The notes: a model not told the origin generated them from the sequence alone. Shown: positions 8,068 through 16,134, counted from the stretch's first letter. The stretch is 18,787 nucleotides of DNA from Mesenet sp031546805 (GCA_031546805.1 JAVBJW010000054.1:1-18787); one strand, 5' to 3'. Made by a program: numbers and translations.

Positions 8068-8556
8068 ATGAAATTGCTTTCTAAAATAATATCAACATGG
8101 TTCCTGTTTGGTATGTCAAAGAAAGCACCAGGTACAATAGGAAGCTTAGCTGCATTACCACTTTTACCTATTATTTTGCTAAACAATATCATAGGTATAA
8201 TGATTATTGTTACTCTATTCTTACTAGGTTTATGGTCTATAACTAGCTATATGTGTTATTACAAGATCTCTGGTGATCCTAGTCAAATTGTTATTGATGA
8301 AGTTATAGGTCAATTGCTGACAATCTTTTTGGTATTTGTTACATTAAAAAATAATGAACATATGAGTCATTTTGTACATTATTTTAGTTTATGTCTTATA
8401 TGTTTTACTTTTTTTAGATTTTTTGATGTAGTAAAAGTTTGGCCTATAAACTTAATTGATAGGAAGTTAAAAGGTGCATTTGGTATTATTCTAGATGATG
8501 TATTAGCAGCTGTATTTGCCTACTTCTCTATATTACTACTATATTGTTTGTTATAA
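8068..8556 (+). CDS. pgpA: Phosphatidylglycerophosphatase A
   Basis: This 162-residue membrane enzyme of normal PgpA length removes the phosphate from phosphatidylglycerophosphate to give phosphatidylglycerol. Family signatures are SKKAPGTIGSLAALPL with PGT at 21-23, IDEVIGQ with D77-E78, RFFDVVKVWPI, and GAFGIILDDVLA with D143-D144. The acidic residues are the expected metal-binding positions. Hydrophobic stretches at about 28-56, 82-92, 104-116 and 143-162 fit a multi-spanning inner-membrane protein. The ATG start at 8068 has no evident ribosome binding site; an ATG ten bases earlier is out of frame. It follows gpsA by 41 bases and precedes the acetyltransferase by 19, so co-transcription is likely. 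Confidence 0.93.
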   Translation: MKLLSKIISTWFLFGMSKKAPGTIGSLAALPLLPIILLNNIIGIMIIVTLFLLGLWSITSYMCYYKISGDPSQIVIDEVIGQLLTIFLVFVTLKNNEHMSHFVHYFSLCLICFTFFRFFDVVKVWPINLIDRKLKGAFGIILDDVLAAVFAYFSILLLYCLL

Positions 8557-8575
8557 AATTCTCAGTAGGAAAGCA

Positions 8576-9349
8576 ATGTTCTTAAGTTATCCATCTCTGG
8601 TAACTAAAAACCTAAGAGACTATATAATTGGTACAACCAAAATGTCTAATTGGGAAATGCACAAATTTAACAATCTTATTCTCACAATAAACGGTAGTAG
8701 CCAATCTTTATTTAATTACGTATTTCATATAGAAGAAGGTGAGTATTGTATAAAGTCTGCTCAGGGAGTTTTGAACTATTTACAAGAGAGAAAGATAGAT
8801 GCAACTTGGCCTATAGATTCTTACACAAAAGTTAGGTCTAAATTAGAGAACATTGGTATAAGAAATGTTAGCACTCCTAAAAAAGCTTTTTTAAGTGTAA
8901 AAAATTATCTGCTACCTCAGTGTACAGTACCTAATTTTATGTTAGAGATAGTTGATAGCAAAGAAGCCTTGGTAGAATTAGATAGAACAACATCTACTAT
9001 TTTTTATCATGATATAGGAATTGTAAGTACATTTTTACGTGGATTATTAAACTATGATCATAAAACCTCCAAATTAAAATTTTTTCTTGCAAAACTAAAT
9101 GGTAAAACAGTTGGTACATGTGGAATTTATATTCAGGATGGAATAGCTGGTTTGTATAGTGATGGTGTTTTACCTATGTATAGAAATAAAGGTATTGCTA
9201 CTCAAATGATTATACAAAGAATTAAGATAGCGCAGCAATACGAATGTGAATATATTATAGCTCATTGTATGAAACTTTCTATTAATCTTTATAAAAGGAT
9301 GGGGTTTAAAATATTAGGTAACCTTTACTTACACGTTTCTTCAGCGTAA
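8576..9349 (+). CDS. GNAT-family N-acetyltransferase, substrate unknown
   Basis: This 257-residue protein has its GNAT fold in the C-terminal half. The strand block FFLAKLNGKTVGTCGIYI is followed by DGVLPMYRNKGIATQMI, which contains the acetyl-CoA pyrophosphate-binding signature RNKGIA at about 203-208. The terminal SINLYKRMGFKILG is the usual last GNAT block. The N-terminal 120 residues are not recognisable and may form a specificity domain. The frame extends upstream to a TTG at 8516 inside pgpA. The ATG at 8576 is preferred because AGGA sits a few bases before it and pgpA ends 19 bases upstream. No substrate can be inferred from sequence; neighbouring phospholipid genes are only weak context. 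Confidence 0.8.
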   Translation: MFLSYPSLVTKNLRDYIIGTTKMSNWEMHKFNNLILTINGSSQSLFNYVFHIEEGEYCIKSAQGVLNYLQERKIDATWPIDSYTKVRSKLENIGIRNVSTPKKAFLSVKNYLLPQCTVPNFMLEIVDSKEALVELDRTTSTIFYHDIGIVSTFLRGLLNYDHKTSKLKFFLAKLNGKTVGTCGIYIQDGIAGLYSDGVLPMYRNKGIATQMIIQRIKIAQQYECEYIIAHCMKLSINLYKRMGFKILGNLYLHVSSA

Positions 9350-9407
9350 TCTTTCTTCGTACCAATTGAAATAAGAAATTGGCTTATCTTTGTCTATTTA
9401 AGTTAAT

Positions 9408-10568
9408 ATGCTCACATATATTATAATTTTATTAATTTTTGGATTAGTTTTTTTAGTTGCATATCTTGCAATAAAAGTCAGTTATAAACTAAGAAACTTA
9501 GAGCACCAAAATATGTTAATGGATAGTCTAATCGATGCTACAGATGAGGGTTTTTATATATGGGATTCAGAAAAACGGATAGAAAAATTTTCTCCTAATT
9601 TACTGGCTTTATTTAATACTGTATTCTATTCATTTGATGAATTTGCAGATTTTTTTGAAGAATCAGATTTATTGAAAAGAAATCTCAGTGAAGCAAAAGA
9701 AATGAGCAAATCTTTCACCATAAAGCTTAAAGCAAAAGATATTGAAATTTATTGTTTATGCTATGGTAAGAGTATAATTGGAAGTGCAAACAGCGTAATT
9801 GGTGCTTTGTTATGGATTAAGAATATTTCTTATTACATAATGCAGATTAATAATCTTAAAATGGAAAACACAAGGTATAAACAAGAACTGAAGGATCTTG
9901 TGAATATTCTAAATATAATACCATATCCTATATGGAAGCGTGAGCATAATTCTAAGATTAAAATACATAATACATCTTATTCTAAGTGTGTAAAAAGTTC
10001 AAAGAAATTGCAGCTAGGTAGCGGTATTTTGAAAAATAACACTCAATTGAAATGTCATAGTGAAACCAGGTATGTTATAATTGATAATGAGCGAAAACTA
10101 TACAATTTAACCGAAGTTTCATTAGATGGATCAAATGAATTTATAGGATATGCAGAAGATGTTACTCAAATAGAGCAGTTGCATAATAAACTTGATAGTT
10201 ACGTTACAGCGCAGAAAATTTTGTTGGAAAATTTATCTGTTGCTATAGCTCTATATGATAAAAACCAAAAATTACAATTTTATAACAATGCTTTTGCTAA
10301 GCTTTTAAACTTTAATTCATTACTGCTGACATCAAACCCTACCTATTATGAAGTAATCTCAAATTTATTTGAATTAAAAGAACTTCTGGAACACAAAGAT
10401 TATGAAGTTTTGTACAAACAAAAATTTGAATTTTTTACTACGCTATTAGATCCATATAATTATCTACTACATTTGAAAGATGGCAGGGTATTAAGTGTTT
10501 TGGTCATACCATACGCACTAGAAGGAATACTTTTTTTATATGAAGACATAACATCAAAAGCAGATTAA
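9408..10568 (+). CDS. Membrane-anchored PAS-domain protein without a kinase domain
   Basis: This 386-residue protein starts with one transmembrane helix (about 3-23) followed by a basic YKLRN stop-transfer segment. Three PAS-like units follow: about 34-140 (DSLIDATDEGFYIWDSEKR), 165-255 (VNILNIIPYPIWKREHN, ending GYAEDVTQIEQL) and 265-384 (LSVAIALYDKNQKLQFYNN, ending GILFLYEDITSKAD). Helical linkers separate them. The order resembles the sensor half of alphaproteobacterial membrane histidine kinases such as the DivL type, where a dimerisation and ATPase domain would come next. Here a TAA follows the last PAS block, and no kinase motif appears in any plus-strand frame downstream. It could be a truncated kinase or a stand-alone sensor or scaffold. 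It is 58 bases after the acetyltransferase gene. Confidence 0.75.
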   Translation: MLTYIIILLIFGLVFLVAYLAIKVSYKLRNLEHQNMLMDSLIDATDEGFYIWDSEKRIEKFSPNLLALFNTVFYSFDEFADFFEESDLLKRNLSEAKEMSKSFTIKLKAKDIEIYCLCYGKSIIGSANSVIGALLWIKNISYYIMQINNLKMENTRYKQELKDLVNILNIIPYPIWKREHNSKIKIHNTSYSKCVKSSKKLQLGSGILKNNTQLKCHSETRYVIIDNERKLYNLTEVSLDGSNEFIGYAEDVTQIEQLHNKLDSYVTAQKILLENLSVAIALYDKNQKLQFYNNAFAKLLNFNSLLLTSNPTYYEVISNLFELKELLEHKDYEVLYKQKFEFFTTLLDPYNYLLHLKDGRVLSVLVIPYALEGILFLYEDITSKAD

Positions 10569-10660
10569 CATTGAAATGGCATAAAAGCGAGAATCGCAAC
10601 CCCAACAATGGTTGAAAGCAATATAAAAAAGAAATAAAGAGCAATTATTGGTGAGAAAAG
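10565..10660 (-). pseudogene. Hydrophobic tail probably belonging to the 10645-10944 ORF, in a shifted frame
   Basis: This 31-codon minus-strand frame encodes one clean membrane helix: SPIIALYFFFILLS followed by TIVGVAILAFMPFQC and a stop. It has no start of its own and begins just where the upstream ORF ends in a different frame, near a run of T. One inserted base near 10656-10660 would join the two frames. The stop codon overlaps that of the convergent PAS gene. It may be a genuine C-terminal anchor lost by frameshift. Confidence 0.4.
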
Positions 10661-10944
10661 TTACCGTAAAAACCTCTTGCGATAGAGCAAAAAGAGCATA
10701 ACAGACAATTTTCATCATTTAGGTAGAAAATAAGATCCTGGAGATAAAGATATTTAATCGCATGTTTACCACAATTTTCAGAAACATGAGGTTTAATATT
10801 ATTGCTGGAATTGTGAATCTGAAGCATTAGTTGATTTAACTTTGATCTCACTACTCTTTCTTTTTTCTCACCTCTGATTCTCAGCAGGTCTTGGGTTTCT
10901 CCCACATCATAAGTGGGGTTTGAATTGAATATCTCATCGAACAT
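10645..10944 (-). CDS. Hypothetical cysteine-containing small protein
   Basis: This 99-residue open frame begins MFDEIFNSNPTYDVGETQD and is followed by a basic helix-like part (RIRGEKKERVVRSKLNQ). A cysteine-bearing C-terminal part reads ENCGKHAIKYLYLQDLIFY and NENCLL-like sequence ending CSFCSIARGFYG. I do not recognise the family. The cysteines could bind metal, which is speculation. The start ATG at 10944 has no ribosome binding site. The protein-like composition and the membrane helix that follows in another frame suggest a real or recently broken gene rather than noise. It is convergent with the PAS gene. Confidence 0.4.
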   Translation of the reverse strand: MFDEIFNSNPTYDVGETQDLLRIRGEKKERVVRSKLNQLMLQIHNSSNNIKPHVSENCGKHAIKYLYLQDLIFYLNDENCLLCSFCSIARGFYGNFSHQ

Positions 10945-10971
10945 ATTTTTATGTAATTATGGTATGAGTGA

Positions 10972-11190
10972 AATATCGCAACTTTCGGAAGAGATGTTAA
11001 TCCAGATTTTGCCTTACCATGGCGAAAGAAACTTGCTAAAAGTGATATTGAATATGAAGTTTTGGCAATAGATGGGACAGAAATACCAAAGGAATTTTTG
11101 AGAGAAGTAGGAGAGCAAACAAGTTTTGATAATAAAATTACTGCCAGAAAGGAGATTATGCAAAATGGATCAAAATTTTTACTAATTTGG
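10972..11190 (+). pseudogene. Unrecognised coding scrap without a start codon
   Basis: An open plus-strand frame reads DVNPDFALPWRKKLAKSDI, then EYEVLAIDGTEIPKEFLRE and TSFDNKITARKEIMQNG. It has a soluble, charged, protein-like composition. There is no ATG at its beginning, only a TGA just before it. The frame formally runs to 11202 into the end of the FNR gene on the other strand, so its true end was probably lost. I do not recognise it; a 5'- and 3'-truncated gene is the simplest reading. Confidence 0.35.
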
Positions 11191-12192
11191 TACTCCTTTT
11201 GAAGTTGAGTAATGAAAATTTAAAGGTGAGTTAGGAAAAACAATTTTGTATATGTCATGACAAGCCATAGCAGCTTCTGAAAAACCATTTAATATAAGCT
11301 TCAATTTACCAGGGTATGTTGATACATCACCAATGGCATATACCATATCACGGCTAGTTTTAAGTGTTGCTGAATCAACAATTATGTGCTTATGTTTTAT
11401 ATCTATTCCCCAATTCAATATGGAACCTAATTCCATTGACAATCCAAAAAATGGTAACAATACATCTGCAGGTAGTAATTTTTCTTCTTGAGAGCTAATG
11501 TTCTTTACTGAAACTGCATTCAATTTACCGTTCTTTCCAATTAACTGATTTAACTGATATGGCAGGACAAGTTCTATTATACCTTGGTCAGCAAGCGCCT
11601 TTATCTTGTTTGCTGTTTCAGAGATACAACGGAATTCTTTCCTCCTATGAACAACATAAACCTTTTTTGCTACCTTAGATAATTCAACTGTCCAATCAGC
11701 AGCCGAATCGCCACCACCTGCTATGACAATTTGTTTATCGCGAAAATTAGATATTTTATCCACACTATAGAAAATTGATTTATTTTCATAATCTAATATA
11801 TTCTCTAATGGTGGGCGGTTTGGCTGAAAAGATCCATTACCAGCAGCGATTATAACAGCCTTGCAGACTATTTGTTTGTTCAGATTAGTTATTACAGTTA
11901 AAGATTCATCTTCGTTACTTAAAACTTTTTCTGCTTTTTCTCCTAGATGATACATTGGCTTAAATGGTAATGCTTGTGCAGCTAAATTATCAATTAAACT
12001 CTGCGCTGTAATTACTGAATATCCTGGAATATCATATATAGGTTTTTCTGGATACAATGCAGTGCATTGACCACCAATACTAGGTAAAACATCAACAACA
12101 TGGCATTTAATACCTAGCATCCCTGCTTGAAAGATGGCAAATATTCCAACAGGGCCAGCTCCAATTATTACTATGTCAGTTTCATGTTTCAC
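11182..12192 (-). CDS. FNR-type NAD(P)H:flavin oxidoreductase (thioredoxin-reductase-like ferredoxin-NADP reductase)
   Basis: This 336-residue flavoprotein has two nucleotide-binding regions. FAD binding is marked by GAGPVG at 11-16 and the late AIGDVSTYPGK block; NADPH binding is marked by AGGGDSAADW near 158-167 and VVHRRKEFR. It resembles thioredoxin reductase but has no redox CxxC pair in the central domain. This is characteristic of the thioredoxin-reductase-like ferredoxin-NADP reductases (YumC/TrxR-like type). Such enzymes pass electrons between NADPH and ferredoxin, probably for iron-sulfur and biosynthetic enzymes. The start ATG at 12192 gives MKHETDIVIIGAGP, the expected beginning. 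The gene stands alone, divergent from rpiB with 160 bases between. Some members are misannotated as thioredoxin reductase, and the missing CxxC argues against that here. Confidence 0.88.
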   Translation of the reverse strand: MKHETDIVIIGAGPVGIFAIFQAGMLGIKCHVVDVLPSIGGQCTALYPEKPIYDIPGYSVITAQSLIDNLAAQALPFKPMYHLGEKAEKVLSNEDESLTVITNLNKQIVCKAVIIAAGNGSFQPNRPPLENILDYENKSIFYSVDKISNFRDKQIVIAGGGDSAADWTVELSKVAKKVYVVHRRKEFRCISETANKIKALADQGIIELVLPYQLNQLIGKNGKLNAVSVKNISSQEEKLLPADVLLPFFGLSMELGSILNWGIDIKHKHIIVDSATLKTSRDMVYAIGDVSTYPGKLKLILNGFSEAAMACHDIYKIVFPNSPLNFHYSTSKGVPN

Positions 12193-12295
12193 TGCTTATA
12201 TTTTTTTTTGCTAGTATAGCGTCAATAATTGATATCTTCAAGACAGGTTCTTAAAGACCTTTTTATCCAAAGCTAAAAATTTGTTACTGGTTTTA

Positions 12296-12324
12296 TTGAC
12301 TGATTTGTAAGTTAGACCTACTAT
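12296..12324 (+). promoter_or_regulatory. Sigma70-type promoter of rpiB-ubiG
   Basis: TTGACT at 12296-12301 and TACTAT at 12319-12324 are separated by exactly 17 bases, a near-consensus vegetative promoter. Transcription would start near 12331, giving a leader of only about 20 bases before the rpiB ATG at 12353. This is the best promoter match noticed in the window. Confidence 0.6.
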
Positions 12325-12352
12325 TTACTGGTGTGGAAAACATGTTAGATAA

Positions 12353-12805
12353 ATGTTAGGCTTTATATCGATTGCTTCTGACCATAATGGTGTAAATTTA
12401 AAATCAGCAATTAAGTCTTGCTTAGGTCATTTAGGTTATATAGCCCAAGATTTTGGTTGTCATTCTGAAGCTGATTCAGTTGATTATCCAGATTATGCAA
12501 GTATTGTTGTTAACAGTGTTACTAGAGGTAAATCAAGCTATGGTATATTAATTTGTAGTTCTGGAATAGGGATGAGCATAGCAGCTAATCGTTGCTTGGA
12601 AATAAGAGCTGCTCTATGTCATAATATCGAAACTGCACAGCTTGCACGCGAGCATAATGATGCAAATATTCTTTGCCTTGGAGCTAAATACATAGATAGT
12701 AAAATGGCAGAAAAAATAGTTGAGCAATTTTTGATTACAAAATTTGCACAAGGTAGACATAGCTCGCGTGTCAGTAAGCTTGCACAATGGAAAAGCAGTT
12801 TATAG
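12353..12805 (+). CDS. rpiB: Ribose-5-phosphate isomerase B
   Basis: This 150-residue RpiB/LacA-family protein has standard length. It interconverts ribose 5-phosphate and ribulose 5-phosphate in the non-oxidative pentose phosphate route, supplying nucleotide precursors. The N-terminal SDHNG contains D10 and H11. DYPDYA is at 44-49, and ILICSSGIGMSIAANR carries the catalytic cysteine C68 and the anion-hole glycines. AREHNDANILCLG provides the conserved H101 and N102. The start ATG at 12353 lies closely behind a strong promoter. The stop codon at 12803 is two bases before the favoured ubiG start, so the two genes are translationally coupled or overlapping. Confidence 0.95.
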   Translation: MLGFISIASDHNGVNLKSAIKSCLGHLGYIAQDFGCHSEADSVDYPDYASIVVNSVTRGKSSYGILICSSGIGMSIAANRCLEIRAALCHNIETAQLAREHNDANILCLGAKYIDSKMAEKIVEQFLITKFAQGRHSSRVSKLAQWKSSL

Positions 12806-12807
12806 AC

Positions 12808-13518
12808 ATGAAAACCATTAATCATCAAGAGATATCAAAATTTTCTCAACTTGCAGATCAGTGGTGGGATGAAGATGGGAAATTCAAGCCGCTACACATG
12901 ATGAATCCTATTCGAGTTTCGTATATCACAAAACATATAAAAGCCAAAATAAACCAAGATTTAAGCTCAATATCAATATTGGATATAGGTTGTGGTGGTG
13001 GGATTTTATCTGAGTCAATGGCACGTGTTGGCGCCAAAGTTTTTGGAATAGATGCATGTGAAGAAAACATTCTTGCAGCACAACTACATGCAAAAAAAGT
13101 AGGGTTAGAACGGATAGAATATAAATGTACAAGTGTTGAAGAGTTAGAGGAAGAAAAGAAGTACGATGTGATATTATGTATGGAAGTAATAGAGCATGTA
13201 GATAATCTAACTTTTTTTGTCGATAGGTCTATGCGTTTGTTGAAGTCTGGAGGCCTAATTTTTATATCAACGCTAAATAGGACTGCAAAATCATTTATAT
13301 TTGCAATAGTGGGAGCAGAGTACATATTAAAGTGGTTACCAAAAGGTACTCATAGTTGGAGCAAGTTTGTCCAGCCAGCAGAGATCGCAAAATATTTGCG
13401 TGAGAATAGCGTAACTATAGAGGACATGAAAGGAATGAAATATAGCATAATAGATCATCAGTGGCAATTAACAGATGATCTTTCCGTTAACTATATACTG
13501 ACTGGAATAAAAAGTTAG
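12808..13518 (+). CDS. ubiG: Ubiquinone biosynthesis O-methyltransferase UbiG
   Basis: This 236-residue SAM-dependent methyltransferase performs the two O-methylations of ubiquinone synthesis. The N terminus (INHQEISKF, then QWWDEDGKFKPLH and NPIRVSYI) is typical of UbiG/Coq3. The SAM motif LDIGCGGG lies at 58-65, followed by VFGIDACEENI and CMEVIEHVDN. The conserved STLNRTAKSF and LPKGTHSWSKFVQPAE segments are diagnostic. The ATG at 12808 begins two bases after rpiB and gives the family-like N terminus. An upstream in-frame ATG at 12787 would add seven residues and overlap rpiB by 19 bases, and cannot be excluded. The gene is convergent with coq7, another ubiquinone gene, across 174 bases. 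Confidence 0.94.
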   Translation: MKTINHQEISKFSQLADQWWDEDGKFKPLHMMNPIRVSYITKHIKAKINQDLSSISILDIGCGGGILSESMARVGAKVFGIDACEENILAAQLHAKKVGLERIEYKCTSVEELEEEKKYDVILCMEVIEHVDNLTFFVDRSMRLLKSGGLIFISTLNRTAKSFIFAIVGAEYILKWLPKGTHSWSKFVQPAEIAKYLRENSVTIEDMKGMKYSIIDHQWQLTDDLSVNYILTGIKS

Positions 13519-13692
13519 CATATAATTAATAAGAATTAAAGTTATAGTTTTGTTAAGAATTCTTTACTTTTGACTATCCATAAGATGGTTTACTTTTAAA
13601 AAATTCAGCAAGTATTTTTTATAATATTAATATAAAGAAGTAAATAGATCTATCTTACAATGGCTTAAATAGTTGCTTATCTTACTACACGA

Positions 13693-14238
13693 CTATATTA
13701 GTTTAGATAAGTAAATTGCAATTTTACACGTCTTTTTAATAAAAAAAGATAACACTTCATAACAAGGAGCATTTTCTGCCCCATGTTCAATGGCAATATC
13801 ACGGTGTTCTAATTCTTCATCACGGAATTTGCTGACGGCATCTTTAAATTCACCATCCTCCAATCGTAGAACTTGCTCTTTGTAATGTTCACCGATTACC
13901 TCTTCAACAGCAGAAGTACAGGCCATAGCAGCTTTCTCACCCATAAATGCAGTTACTATACCAAGAGCTACACCTGCAACATGCCAAAATGGTAAAAGCA
14001 CTGTAGGACGGACCTTCTTCTTCTTCATTTCATTGTCGAAGTAACTAAAGTGTTTTTTCTCTTGTTCTTTCATAATGGCAATTTCATGAGCAATAGAGGT
14101 TTTAAAGAGGATCAACTCTTGCCCAGAGTAAATACAAATTGCTCCATATTCACCAGCATGATTAACACGTATTGCTTGCTCTAAAAATTTATCGTAACTA
14201 CATCTTAGGTTATTCAGATTTTCTTTTTTCCCTGTCAT
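13693..14238 (-). CDS. coq7: Demethoxyubiquinone hydroxylase (Coq7/CAT5 family)
   Basis: This 181-residue di-iron monooxygenase inserts the late ring hydroxyl in ubiquinone synthesis. All six expected iron ligands are visible with family spacing: E30 in RVNHAGEYGA, E60 and H63 in EQEKKHF, E112 in VEEVIGEHY, and E142 and H145 in DEELEHRD. The hydrophobic stretch at 80-105 fits interfacial membrane association. The ATG at 14238 starts 29 bases inside the end of the upstream dsbB gene, so translation is probably coupled. It is the last gene of the der-dsbB-coq7 run. It makes functional sense next to ubiG, although the two genes converge and are not co-transcribed. Confidence 0.95.
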   Translation of the reverse strand: MTGKKENLNNLRCSYDKFLEQAIRVNHAGEYGAICIYSGQELILFKTSIAHEIAIMKEQEKKHFSYFDNEMKKKKVRPTVLLPFWHVAGVALGIVTAFMGEKAAMACTSAVEEVIGEHYKEQVLRLEDGEFKDAVSKFRDEELEHRDIAIEHGAENAPCYEVLSFFIKKTCKIAIYLSKLI

Positions 14239-14716
14239 ATATTTTATTTAAATATAAACCAACAATTAACCAAAATACAGAATAAATAAGGTTCCATCCT
14301 GCCATAGATATACCTAAAAACATAAACTCAGGTCGACTACAAGAGGTAATACGACTTGGATCTAATAAATTACTCTTCATTTCATCAAGGCTTAAATTAT
14401 CAAAGTTAACCTTTTCTGTACAACCTAAAATATCAGAAAACCAATGAAACTCCAGTCCTACATGATAAAAAGAAATTACAACACCTGCTAGGTAAGAGCA
14501 AAACATCATGTAAGTTATAATTCTGTGTGTCTTAAATAAAGAAAGAAATGATAATAATATAACCACAAAGTATGGTATACGCTCGTAAAAACAAAGTTTG
14601 CAGGGTATAATAGCAAAAACATATTGTGCTATATAAGCAAGAGCTAATGCAAATAAGCTAGATAATAGAAAGATCAGTGGTATTTTTTTACTGCCAATGA
14701 ATTGCTTGTCAAACAT
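14210..14716 (-). CDS. dsbB: DsbB-family disulfide bond formation protein
   Basis: This 168-residue inner-membrane protein has four predicted helices at about 12-34, 46-62, 68-87 and 131-156. The redox pair C39-C42 in IIPCKLCFYER sits at the end of the first helix. A second periplasmic pair, C99 (ILGCTEK) and C126 (ITSCSRPEF), lies in the long loop between helices three and four. This is the DsbB layout, in which quinone reoxidises the protein that in turn oxidises DsbA-like thiol oxidases. A DsbA partner is not in the window. It begins 19 bases after der and overlaps coq7 by 29. The association with a quinone gene fits, because DsbB uses quinone. Confidence 0.9.
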   Translation of the reverse strand: MFDKQFIGSKKIPLIFLLSSLFALALAYIAQYVFAIIPCKLCFYERIPYFVVILLSFLSLFKTHRIITYMMFCSYLAGVVISFYHVGLEFHWFSDILGCTEKVNFDNLSLDEMKSNLLDPSRITSCSRPEFMFLGISMAGWNLIYSVFWLIVGLYLNKIYDREKRKSE

Positions 14717-14735
14717 ATTTAAAGTTAAGATAAAA

Positions 14736-16067
14736 CTATTGTTTAGTATAAGGGTTTTTGCTTTTTTTCAAAATTAATTTAATTGGTATACCTTCTGTGT
14801 AAAAGGCTTCTCTTAAACTATTGATCAAATAGCGTTTATAACTTTCTTCAAGATTTTCTGGAGTATTACACATTGCAACAAAAGTTGGTGGTCTGGTACT
14901 GACTTGAGTGATATATTTTAATCTTATAAGTTTACCTTTAACAAGTGGAGGGCTATGCTTTTGGATAGCAGCTATAAACCATCTGTTAAGCAAAGAAGTG
15001 CTGATTCTTTTATCGAAAAAAGTGTAGAGTTTAAGGCATTTATCCATCACTTCTGCGCAGCGAGTACCATTAAGTGCTGAGATTGTAATAGTTGGAACAC
15101 TTAAGAACAATTTACTAATTTCCTGCTGCTTTATAAATTTAAGTAATTTTTCCCTGTCATTATTATTAATTAAATCCCACTTATTTAAAACTATAATCAA
15201 TCCTTTACCTTCATCAATCGCTCTTGCTCCTATCTGTAGGTCCTGATGTTCAACAGCAAATCCAGAATCCAAAAGTAAAACTACAATATGTGAACGCCTA
15301 ATAGTATCTAGACTACTTTTTACAGAAGCAATTTCTAATTCATTTACAATATGTGTCTTCTTACGGATTCCTGCGGTATCAATTAATGTTATTAAGTGGC
15401 CATTATGGTTATAAATTGTATCTATCGGGTCACGTGTTGTTCCAGATTGTGCATCAGTAATAACTCTATTACTCCCAAGTATACTGTTTAAAAATGTAGA
15501 TTTACCTACATTTGGGCGACCAACAATTGCAACTCTTATGTTGCTGATGCTTCTCTCTTCTTTTATATGCTCCTTATAAAATTGAGACATAATAGGGCTT
15601 AGTGCTGCATATAAGTCTATCATACCTAAATTATGTTCAGCAGAGATGTATACAGGGCCAAAAAAATTAAAATGCTGCAAGTAATTAGCATCATATGATG
15701 CTTTACTCTCACATTTGTTTGCAACTAGTATAATAGGTTTATTACTTTGTTTTTTTAGCCATTTGGCAAGCTCCGTATTTAGTTCATTAAAAGCTACTTT
15801 TGCATCAATTATAAAAAATATTAAATCTGCTTCATCTATAGCTAATTTTAGTTGTTTTATTACTTGCTGCGAGAGTGTAATGACTTCATCCCATCCTCCT
15901 GTATCCACTAATTTAAATGATAGATCGCTGATTTTTCCTATACCTTCGCGCCTATCTCTTGTAACGCCAGCTGTACTGCTCACTATTGCTGATTTTCTAC
16001 CAGTTAGTCTATTAAATAAAGTTGACTTACCAGCATTTGGTAGCCCAATTATTGCAATTTTAAACAT
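14736..16067 (-). CDS. der: Ribosome biogenesis GTPase Der (EngA)
   Basis: This 443-residue protein has two tandem GTPase domains and a C-terminal KH-like domain, the Der hallmark. The first domain has GLPNAGKST at 8-16, DTGGW from 55 and NKCE at 117-120. The second has GRPNVGKST from 183, DTAGI from 230 and NKWD at 295-298. The KH-like domain spans about 350-443. Der is essential for maturation and stability of the 50S ribosomal subunit. The ATG start at 16067 places the P-loop where it belongs. It heads the minus-strand run with dsbB (19 bases) and coq7. The tRNA-Thr gene lies 67 bases upstream on the same strand, so read-through from the tRNA promoter is possible. Confidence 0.96.
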   Translation of the reverse strand: MFKIAIIGLPNAGKSTLFNRLTGRKSAIVSSTAGVTRDRREGIGKISDLSFKLVDTGGWDEVITLSQQVIKQLKLAIDEADLIFFIIDAKVAFNELNTELAKWLKKQSNKPIILVANKCESKASYDANYLQHFNFFGPVYISAEHNLGMIDLYAALSPIMSQFYKEHIKEERSISNIRVAIVGRPNVGKSTFLNSILGSNRVITDAQSGTTRDPIDTIYNHNGHLITLIDTAGIRKKTHIVNELEIASVKSSLDTIRRSHIVVLLLDSGFAVEHQDLQIGARAIDEGKGLIIVLNKWDLINNNDREKLLKFIKQQEISKLFLSVPTITISALNGTRCAEVMDKCLKLYTFFDKRISTSLLNRWFIAAIQKHSPPLVKGKLIRLKYITQVSTRPPTFVAMCNTPENLEESYKRYLINSLREAFYTEGIPIKLILKKSKNPYTKQ

Positions 16068-16134
16068 ATATCAATTTGTAAAGCATTAAAGAATAATTTG
16101 CAATAAAATCAATTTGCTAATATGATTTTTGTCG

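Noticed and set aside
11182..12192. Thioredoxin reductase as the identity of the flavoprotein
   Set aside because: The redox CxxC pair of thioredoxin reductase is absent, while both nucleotide-binding regions fit the ferredoxin-NADP reductase type.
12858..13325. Minus-strand open frame of 155 codons
   Set aside because: It is antisense to ubiG, whose motifs are unambiguous.
13627..13664. Short palindrome ATAGATCTAT between ubiG and coq7 as a terminator
   Set aside because: The stem is short and AT-rich with no following T run, so it does not look like an intrinsic terminator.
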